This document shows positions 24,588 to 29,250 of a stretch of 29,250 nucleotides of DNA, in pieces. The notes beneath the pieces are model-generated. The model was given only the letters and a program-made list of their open reading frames with translations, did not search any database and was not told where the DNA came from. Each line of letters begins with the position of its first letter. The first letter of the stretch is position 1. A program made the position numbers and the translations under genes. The stretch spans positions 1-29,250 of the forward strand of contig DEUP01000046.1 of the NCBI GenBank assembly GCA_002362625.1, written 5' to 3'. The DNA comes from Clostridiales bacterium UBA3259. GTDB taxonomy: Bacteria > Bacillota_A > Clostridia > Oscillospirales > Oscillospiraceae.

Positions 24588-24600
24588 TAAACGGCGCCCT

Positions 24601-24771
24601 ATGAGCATCATGAAGGAGGCACTGGCAGATACTCTGATCTGTCAGGTATTCAAGGCGGTTGACCCGGACGGAACCATGGGCCTCGCCTTCCAGAGCGGGA
24701 AGCCTGTGATGACCGGACTTCCCGAAAAAGCCGGGCCAGCAAACCGACAAAAAGGGCTTGAAATTTCCTGA
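24601..24771 (+). CDS. Possible 56-residue ORF before tRNA-Gly
   Basis: ATG at 24601 opens a 56-codon frame ('MSIMKEALADTLICQVFKAV...') whose 3' end overlaps the tRNA promoter. There is no good ribosome binding site and no family was recognised. Its GC-richer composition matches the host rather than the island, so the island's right end may lie just before it. Confidence 0.25.
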   Translation: MSIMKEALADTLICQVFKAVDPDGTMGLAFQSGKPVMTGLPEKAGPANRQKGLEIS

Positions 24772-24786
24772 CCGGTCTGCTATAAT
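24758..24786 (+). promoter_or_regulatory. tRNA-Gly promoter
   Basis: TTGAAA (24758-24763), 17 bp and consensus TATAAT (24781-24786) lie 16 bp before the tRNA. Confidence 0.85.
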
Positions 24787-24802
24787 AGGCCATGTAATTC
24801 AT

Positions 24803-24876
24803 GCAGGGTTCGTATATCGGTAATACAACGGCTTCCCAAGCCGTGAAGGCGGGTTCGATTCCCGTACCCTGCTCCA
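24803..24876 (+). tRNA. tRNA-Gly(CCC)
   Basis: This 74-nt cloverleaf has a 7-bp acceptor stem (GCAGGGT/ACCCTGC), D stem GTAT/ATAC, anticodon stem ACGGC/GCCGT with loop TTCCCAA (anticodon CCC at 24835-24837), and T arm GCGGG-TTCGATT-CCCGT. The CCA end is encoded. It reads GGG glycine codons. It has its own promoter and terminator and is flanked by partial duplications of its 3' end. Confidence 0.96.
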
Positions 24877-24880
24877 TAAA

Positions 24881-24910
24881 AAAAGACCACCCTGAGGTGG
24901 TCTTTTCTTT
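24881..24910 (+). terminator. Terminator of tRNA-Gly
   Basis: AAAGACCACC, CTGA, GGTGGTCTTT, then TCTTT, starting about 7 nt beyond the tRNA 3' end. Confidence 0.9.
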
Positions 24911-25006
24911 ATGGGAATAGGCAGAAAGGAATCGAACCCATAAAATGCGGCGCTCCGGTGGAGCACTGCCGGCCGACGGCTGGACGGAGGCCGCTCCATA
25001 GTGTTC

Positions 25007-25028
25007 TCGATTCCCGTACCCTGCTCCA
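25007..25028 (+). repeat. Duplicated 3' end of tRNA-Gly (att-like)
   Basis: The last 22 nt of the tRNA (24855-24876, from T loop through CCA) are repeated exactly here, 152 bp downstream, and are followed by a different terminator. The rest of the tRNA is absent. This is the pattern left when an element integrates into a tRNA 3' end and restores it, or when a tandem tRNA copy is mostly deleted. An inverted T-arm fragment, GGAATCGAACCC, lies between at 24928-24939. Confidence 0.75.
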
Positions 25029-25065
25029 AAAATCGGCATCCTTCCGGCGAAGGATGCCGATTTTT
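25028..25065 (+). terminator. Second terminator after the duplicated tRNA end
   Basis: AAAAATCGGCATCCTTC, CGGC, GAAGGATGCCGATTTTT: a 17-bp perfect stem ending in five T's. It was probably the terminator of an ancestral tRNA unit. From here to 25182 no gene is seen. Confidence 0.85.
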
Positions 25066-25182
25066 ACTTCTTCACCATTCACTCTGCCGAGGCGCCGATT
25101 TTGGAAAAGCAATAAGCAATCGTGAATAAGCAGGAGGCGCAGGAGGCGGTTTTGTGGGCGGCCTGCTGCCGGAAGCGACCTA

Positions 25183-25220
25183 AAAAAGCCGCTCTTGCCT
25201 TGGCAGGCAAGAGCGGCCTT
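25183..25220 (-). terminator. Terminator of the CDF transporter gene
   Basis: GCCGCTCTTGCC and GGCAAGAGCGGC pair around TTGGCA. Six A's at the left give a U-run in the leftward direction, about 22 bp after the stop codon. Confidence 0.9.
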
Positions 25221-25242
25221 TCGTTAAATCCCATGGTTCTTG

Positions 25243-26424
25243 CTATGCTTTCTCATCCGTATCATCGGTATCAAAGGTAATCTGCACATGGTACCGCTCT
25301 TCTCCCTGGTGGTTCAGAGTGTCCTCCACCGCCATGCGGATCAGGCCTTCCCTTCCCCGGAGATCCTCAGGCAGGGGTACGTCAAAAATCAGATTCATGT
25401 GCTTCTTTCCCTGAGACATCCGAAAGTCATGGAAGAACAGGCGGCTGTCCTGCTCCTGAAGCAGGGCGGCTACTCGCTCCTTCAGAGCGTCCCGAACCGG
25501 ATCGTCCACAATCACCGGGTCATAGTGGATCACCAGGTGAATGTTGTGACTGCGCAGGCACTCCCGTTCGATATCGTCAATGATCTTGTGGCACAGCAGG
25601 GGATCCAGACGGTAGTCCATTTCCACATGGAGGCTGGCAAACCGGCTGCCGGGGCCGTAGTCATGTACCATCAAATCGTGATAGCCCAGCACCAGCGGCT
25701 GCGCCTTCACATAGTCCAGGATCTTCTCCCGCAACTCCGGGTCGGCCCCTTCTCCCAGCAAGGTGGATACGGTGTCCCTGGCCATCCCAAAGCCGCTGTA
25801 CAGGATGAACAGGGCCACGCCCAGGCCGATCCAGCCGTCCACAGGGATGTGAAGGAAATGCTCTGTCAGCGCGGCAAGCAGGACAGCGGCGGTGGTGACG
25901 CAGTCGTTGCGGCTGTCCGCGGCGGTGGCCCGCAGGGCGGCAGAGTCAATGCGTGCCGCGAGATTCCGGTTGAACAGGCACATCCAAAGCTTTACCAGGA
26001 TGGAGGCAATCAGAACCACTGCCGCAAGAACAGAAAATTCGATTGGCGAAGGATGGAAAATCTTCTGCACCGAAGACTTTGCCAGCTCCAGGCCGATGAC
26101 CAGAATCAGCACCGCCACCCCAAGGCCGCTTAAATACTCCGCCCGGGCGTGACCATAGGGATGGCTGCGGTCCGCGGGCTTATCGGCAATCCGAAAGCCG
26201 ATGAGGGTGACGATGGAGCCGGAGGCGTCGGACAGGTTGTTGATGGCATCGGCGGTGATGGACAGAGAGCCTGCCAGGGTGCCCACAATCAGCTTTCCCA
26301 AAAACAGCAGCAGGTTGCAGCAGATCCCAACGGTGCCGGACAGCACGCCGATGGCGGAGCGAGCCTGGCTGCTTTGGCAGTCGGTGCAGTCCTTCGCGAA
26401 CAGACGCAGAAGCAGATTTGTCAT
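25243..26424 (-). CDS. Cation diffusion facilitator (CDF) metal exporter
   Basis: This membrane antiporter exports divalent metal ions. The 393-residue protein has six hydrophobic segments in the first ~225 residues, then an extended cytoplasmic C-terminal domain. Family hallmarks are 'ITADAINNLSDASGS' (TM2 site), 'HPYGHARAEYLSGL' (the HxxGHxxxE loop) and 'AADSRNDCVTT' (TM5 site). The TM2 site reads Asp59-xxx-Asn63 instead of the His/Asp-xxx-Asp of zinc transporters, while TM5 is Asp-xxx-Asp. This points away from zinc and possibly to Mn or Fe. The start at 26424 is set by GGAGG at 5-nt spacing; an upstream ATG at 26496 lacks one. Confidence 0.92.
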   Translation of the reverse strand: MTNLLLRLFAKDCTDCQSSQARSAIGVLSGTVGICCNLLLFLGKLIVGTLAGSLSITADAINNLSDASGSIVTLIGFRIADKPADRSHPYGHARAEYLSGLGVAVLILVIGLELAKSSVQKIFHPSPIEFSVLAAVVLIASILVKLWMCLFNRNLAARIDSAALRATAADSRNDCVTTAAVLLAALTEHFLHIPVDGWIGLGVALFILYSGFGMARDTVSTLLGEGADPELREKILDYVKAQPLVLGYHDLMVHDYGPGSRFASLHVEMDYRLDPLLCHKIIDDIERECLRSHNIHLVIHYDPVIVDDPVRDALKERVAALLQEQDSRLFFHDFRMSQGKKHMNLIFDVPLPEDLRGREGLIRMAVEDTLNHQGEERYHVQITFDTDDTDEKA

Positions 26425-26473
26425 AATAACCTCCAAAATCCAGACCCAAGCAGGAAAGCCAGGCTCTACTGTT

Positions 26474-26494
26474 GGTAGAATCCCCGGTTCTACC
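26474..26494. promoter_or_regulatory. Inverted repeat in the CDF gene leader
   Basis: GGTAGAA (26474-26480) and TTCTACC (26488-26494) flank a 7-bp GC-rich centre, about 50 bp upstream of the CDF start. It may be a metal-regulator operator or a leader hairpin. No metal-sensing regulator is encoded nearby. Confidence 0.4.
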
Positions 26495-26536
26495 ACGGGT
26501 GGAATAAAAAAACGGCAGGTTCCCCCTGAAAATGGC

Positions 26537-26565
26537 GTGACTTTTCGCCGGGAATCCTGTATAGT
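26537..26565 (+). promoter_or_regulatory. Probable degV promoter
   Basis: GTGACT (26537-26542), 17 bp and TATAGT (26560-26565). The resulting leader is about 155 nt, which is long for this window. Confidence 0.5.
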
Positions 26566-26725
26566 ATATTTACGCGTAACGCCTGCGGTTTATACCCGAT
26601 GCATGATTCCACCATGAAGCGGGACAAAATGGCATCCTGTCGATTTTGTATGATAGCAGCCGCGTTTGGGCTATTATACCGCAGAAAGCCGCGTCTGTCT
26701 ATTTCTTTTTCGGAGAGTGAATTTT

Positions 26726-27586
26726 ATGTCTTACCAGATTATCACCGATTCCTGCTGTGACTTCCCCACAGAGCTGTACGCCAGGCTGAACCTGACCGTG
26801 GTTCCACTGAGCGTGGAATTCCGTGGGGAGGTATTTGACGATAAAAACGATGACAGCCTGAAAACCCTTTACGCGGGCCTGCGAACCGGAGAGGTTTCCC
26901 GTACCGCAGCCGTAAACCCGGAGCGCTGGGCAGGCGTCATGGAGCCGGTACTGAGCCGTGGGGAAGACGCGCTGGTAATTGCCTTCTCCTCCGGCCTGTC
27001 CACCACCTATCAATCCGCCGTCATTGCGGCGGAGGAATTGAGGGAAAAATACCCGGAGAGAACCATCTATGTGGTGGATTCCCTGTCCGCCTCCATGGGT
27101 CAGGGTCTGCTGACCTGGTATGCCTGTCAGCAGCGGGATCAGGGGCAGTCCCTGGAGGAAGTCCATACCTGGCTGGAGGAAAACAAGCTCCACCTGTGCC
27201 ACTGGTTCACGGTGGACGACCTGATGTACCTGAAGCGGGGCGGACGGATCAGCGCCGCCACGGCTGTGGTAGGCACCATGCTGCAAATCAAGCCGGTGCT
27301 TCACATGGATGATGAGGGTCACCTGATTAACATGGCAAAGGCCCGGGGCAGAAAGGCCTCTCTGGAGGCTCTGGCAAAGAAGGCGGCGGAGCTGGGCGAG
27401 GGCTATGACAACTCCACCATGTTCATTTCCCACGGCGACTGCATTGACGATGCCAACTACCTGGCGGACATTATGAAGCAGCGCTACGGCGTAAAGAATG
27501 TAATCATCAGCTATGTGGGCAGTGTCATCGGCTCCCACTCCGGCCCGGGCACTGTGGCCCTGTTCTTTCTGGGAACGCATAGGTAA
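26726..27586 (+). CDS. DegV-family fatty-acid-binding protein
   Basis: This 286-residue DegV protein belongs to a family that binds a fatty acyl chain; FakB members present it to the kinase FakA for phosphorylation. Motifs seen: 'IITDSCCDFPTEL' at the N-terminus, 'IAFSSGLSTTYQSA' (fatty-acid head-group loop), 'YVVDSLSASMGQGLL', 'KRGGRISAATAVVGTMLQIKPVL' and the C-terminal 'IGSHSGPGTVALFFLG'. GGAGAG supports the ATG at 26726 over an upstream in-frame ATG at 26666. No fakA is adjacent, so a role in fatty-acid incorporation is a family-based inference. Confidence 0.93.
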   Translation: MSYQIITDSCCDFPTELYARLNLTVVPLSVEFRGEVFDDKNDDSLKTLYAGLRTGEVSRTAAVNPERWAGVMEPVLSRGEDALVIAFSSGLSTTYQSAVIAAEELREKYPERTIYVVDSLSASMGQGLLTWYACQQRDQGQSLEEVHTWLEENKLHLCHWFTVDDLMYLKRGGRISAATAVVGTMLQIKPVLHMDDEGHLINMAKARGRKASLEALAKKAAELGEGYDNSTMFISHGDCIDDANYLADIMKQRYGVKNVIISYVGSVIGSHSGPGTVALFFLGTHR

Positions 27587-27604
27587 GGAATCTGAAATTT
27601 GCTC

Positions 27605-27640
27605 ATGACCGCCGCGGAAACACGGCGGTCATCCTTTTAT
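27605..27640. terminator. Terminator between degV and the SDR gene
   Basis: ATGACCGCCG (27605-27614) and CGGCGGTCAT (27623-27632) form a perfect 10-bp stem with an 8-nt loop, followed by CCTTTTATTT. It also lies just beyond the converging SDR stop codon. Confidence 0.88.
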
Positions 27641-28395
27641 TTCCCCTGCTGCCTGCACCAGACCTTCATCACCAGGTTCACAGGCAGGAATTTCACCAGC
27701 ACGGTCTGGAGCTTTTCCGGCAGACCCAGGACAGAGGTGGTTTTTCCCTTTTTCATATCCTTGATCGCCTTGGCAATAACCTGCTCCGGGGTATAATACC
27801 GGTTGAAATAGTTCACGGAATTGTCCTGCTTGGCAAGGTCAATAAACTCCGTCTGGATCCATCCGGGGCATACCGCCATGACATGAATGCCCTTGCTTTT
27901 CAGCTCCACGCCCAAGGCCCGGGAAAAGCTGAGCACATAGGCCTTTGTCGCGCCGTAGACATTGATGTAGGGCACCGGCTGCCAGGAGGACATGGAGCCC
28001 ATGTTGTAGATCTCGCTGCCGGGCTTCATATAGGGGATGCTCAGATAGCACATACCGGTGAGGGCCCGGGCGTTGAGATCGATGGAAGCCAGCTGCCGCT
28101 CCATATCCATTTCGGAGAAGACCCCAAAGAAGCCGAAGCCCGCGGCATTGACCAGCACGGCGATTTCCGGCTGCTCCTGCTGAAGCATTGCCTGGTAGCG
28201 GGTAAGGCTTTCTGTTTCCTGCAAGTCCATGGGGATCGGACGAATTTTCGCCCGGCATTTTTCCCGCAATTCCAAGAGCCGCTGCTCCCGCCGGGCGATA
28301 ACCCAGATCTCGTCAAAAGCCTGATCCTTGTCCAGGGCGTATACAAATTCTCTTCCCATGCCGGAGGACGCTCCGGTGATCACCGCGATTTTCAT
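27637..28395 (-). CDS. Short-chain dehydrogenase/reductase
   Basis: This NAD(P)-dependent oxidoreductase of the classical SDR family is 252 residues long. It has the Rossmann motif 'TGASSGMG' (7-14), 'NAAG' (83-86), catalytic Ser in 'NMGSMSS' (about 134) and the YxxxK pair Tyr147/Lys151 in 'VYGATKAY'. 'CPGWIQTEF' follows, as in many SDRs. The substrate cannot be told. The start at 28395 is preferred because GGAGAG lies 9 nt upstream; the ATG at 28404 abuts that site too closely. It has its own promoter and is not part of an operon. Confidence 0.92.
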   Translation of the reverse strand: MKIAVITGASSGMGREFVYALDKDQAFDEIWVIARREQRLLELREKCRAKIRPIPMDLQETESLTRYQAMLQQEQPEIAVLVNAAGFGFFGVFSEMDMERQLASIDLNARALTGMCYLSIPYMKPGSEIYNMGSMSSWQPVPYINVYGATKAYVLSFSRALGVELKSKGIHVMAVCPGWIQTEFIDLAKQDNSVNYFNRYYTPEQVIAKAIKDMKKGKTTSVLGLPEKLQTVLVKFLPVNLVMKVWCRQQGK

Positions 28396-28427
28396 AAGTA
28401 TCATCTCTCCTTTTCCTGTTTGCGTTC

Positions 28428-28456
28428 AGCATACCACAGAAAAAGGAAGGATGCAA
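28428..28456 (-). promoter_or_regulatory. Promoter of the SDR gene
   Basis: Read leftward, TTGCAT (28456-28451), 17 bp and TATGCT (28433-28428), about 33 bp before the start codon. Confidence 0.7.
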
Positions 28457-28457
28457 G

Positions 28458-28488
28458 CAAAGAAAATGGAGCGCCATTGGCGCTCCAT
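28458..28488 (-). terminator. Terminator after the recombinase-SpoVT ORF
   Basis: ATGGAGCGCC, three bases, GGCGCTCCAT (28466-28488), followed leftward by TTTCTTT. It begins directly after the stop codon. Confidence 0.85.
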
Positions 28489-29250
28489 TCAGCTTTCCAT
28501 CTGCCGGCCCAGAAATCCGGCGGCGGTTTTGGTAAGACTCTGATCCGACTCCTGAAGGGGCTGTTCCCCTTCGTTCAGCAGAAGCATGACGCAGCCCATC
28601 AGATCTCCCTGGGATAAAATCGGGGTAGCGGCGCCCAGCTGGTACTTTTCCTCTCCATCGGCAGCAAAAATAGGGGTGTCTCCGTTTTTGTAGAGGTAGT
28701 TCTTCCGCTGCTCCATGAGCTTTTCCAGCTCCGGGGAGTTCGGCTTGTCCATCAGCTCCCGCTTGGGGATGCCATGGAGGGCGATGATACTGTCCCGGTC
28801 GGCGATGGCGGCGATATGCCCGGTGGCGGAGCCCATGGACTCACACATCTGGGCCGCAAATTCCTGGAGGCCTCCCATAGGGGAATATTTGCGGAAGATC
28901 ACTCCGCCGTCCTTCTCTGTGTAGATCTCCAGCGGGTCGCCCTCGTTAACAACATTGACAGTAAAGACCTTGTCCTTCTGGTGCACAGACCTCTGGACGA
29001 TGGTTGTGGATGCGATATCCTTACTGTCCGTCGAAAAATTTATGGAATCCTCATGATCGGGGGTGAGCTTCAGCAGGGTATCAATGTCCGGCTTCAGCTT
29101 CACATCCAGATGGTCGGTGTACACGCTGATGCGCTCCACCAGAAAGGAAATGTCCCGCTTGTCCAGGGTGGGCTTTCTGAGAATGTCATCGAATACATCG
29201 ATTACGGTTTTCGCAGCCCGGTTGACCTTCAGCATATTGTTCCGCAGGGT
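28489..29250 (-). CDS. In-frame hybrid: serine recombinase C-terminus joined to truncated SpoVT
   Basis: This frame is open from the right window edge to TGA at 28491-28489. The right part (about 28945-29250) resembles the C-terminus of a large serine recombinase: 'VIDVFDDILRKPTLDKRDIS', then 'FLVERISVYTDHLDVKLKPD'. The left part (about 28489-28944) aligns with SpoVT from 'EGDPLEIYTEKDG' through 'FRKYSPMGG' and the GAF domain to the closing 'TAAGFLGRQMES'. SpoVT's first ~28 residues, part of the AbrB-type DNA-binding domain, are missing. SpoVT is a late forespore regulator. The join suggests an element inserted in spoVT, with its integrase fused to the target's 3' part. The product should lack SpoVT DNA binding unless excision rebuilds the gene. 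The gene is partial at its 5' end. Confidence 0.75.
   Translation of the reverse strand, partial: TLRNNMLKVNRAAKTVIDVFDDILRKPTLDKRDISFLVERISVYTDHLDVKLKPDIDTLLKLTPDHEDSINFSTDSKDIASTTIVQRSVHQKDKVFTVNVVNEGDPLEIYTEKDGGVIFRKYSPMGGLQEFAAQMCESMGSATGHIAAIADRDSIIALHGIPKRELMDKPNSPELEKLMEQRKNYLYKNGDTPIFAADGEEKYQLGAATPILSQGDLMGCVMLLLNEGEQPLQESDQSLTKTAAGFLGRQMES
28945..29250. mobile_element. Left end of an integrative element inserted in spoVT (continues off window)
   Basis: The presumed junction between recombinase and SpoVT coding sequence is near 28945, at the codons for N-E-G-D. The recombinase N-terminal domains, the rest of the element and the missing 5' part of spoVT would all lie to the right of the window. 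The exact att core is not resolvable from one end. Confidence 0.55.

Larger units (their letters stand above)
22010..24590. mobile_element. Small integrase-bearing element or remnant
   Basis: Between rlmD and the tRNA-Gly promoter lie a tyrosine integrase, a phage-type repressor/Cro pair and a 44-codon ORF, all visibly AT-richer than the flanks. No capsid, conjugation or replication genes are present. The ends are approximate: no flanking direct repeat was found by eye. It is either a decayed larger element or a minimal satellite. Confidence 0.5.
26425..26725. other. Divergent intergenic region, CDF and degV
   Basis: It contains the inverted repeat 26474-26494 near the CDF start and the degV promoter at 26537-26565. 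A leader of about 155 nt follows before degV. No known riboswitch fold was recognised in that leader, and no third gene is seen. Confidence 0.4.

Noticed and set aside
24911..25000. Possible second tRNA on the leftward strand (GGGTTCGATTCC T-arm fragment)
   Set aside because: The flanking bases do not form a T stem or acceptor stem, so only a fragment, perhaps by chance, is present.
24650..25039. Leftward frames giving 'GTGIEPAFTAWEAVVLPIYEP'-like peptides
   Set aside because: This is the well-known false translation of the antisense strand of a tRNA gene.

Overview
The window looks like a chromosomal segment of a spore-forming or ex-spore-forming Clostridia-class Firmicute, most likely an Oscillospiraceae/Ruminococcaceae-type gut bacterium. 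The evidence is an hrcA-grpE-dnaK-dnaJ operon under a perfect CIRCE operator, Spo0A, a SpoVT-type sequence, strong AGGAGG ribosome binding sites, GC-rich codon use, and RND, mini-RNase III and DegV proteins of Firmicute type. Species-level placement is not possible from sequence reading alone.

Layout. 1-5.2 kb: the start of a leftward small gene, then the heat-shock operon hrcA-grpE-dnaK-dnaJ. 5.2-9.7 kb: a dCMP deaminase, then a 1265-residue RND exporter with a large coiled-coil insertion and a palindromic operator on its promoter. 9.7-11.9 kb: a leftward XRE-TPR regulator, diverging from a polytopic membrane protein and a small two-helix membrane protein. 12.0-15.9 kb: leftward glycogen phosphorylase and M18 aminopeptidase. 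16.0-19.1 kb: spo0A with 0A boxes in its promoter, converging on a leftward lipoprotein that joins a parvulin PPIase, a C39-like cysteine peptidase and a zinc ribbon. 19.2-22.0 kb: a Gx/HepI-type membrane protein, a 465-bp gap with a possible tiny transcription unit and a 76-bp palindrome, then overlapping mrnC-rlmD.

22.0-24.6 kb is an AT-richer, foreign-looking island. It holds a Tn916-type tyrosine integrase and a phage-like repressor/Cro pair reading away from each other, with three TTGA-N8-TCAA operators between them, followed by a 44-codon ORF. It abuts a tRNA-Gly(CCC) gene whose last 22 bases are repeated 152 bp downstream. 25.2-28.4 kb: a CDF cation exporter, a DegV protein and an SDR oxidoreductase.

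The most striking object is at the right edge. One uninterrupted leftward reading frame (28489 to beyond 29250) begins as the C-terminus of a large serine recombinase and continues, in frame, as SpoVT lacking its first ~28 residues, which are part of the AbrB-type DNA-binding domain. The simplest reading is that an integrative element lying to the right has inserted into spoVT, so that its integrase gene is fused to the 3' part of the target. This resembles the skin element in sigK. Together with a Spo0A whose receiver acidic pair is altered, it suggests that sporulation in this lineage is either switched by DNA rearrangement or being lost.
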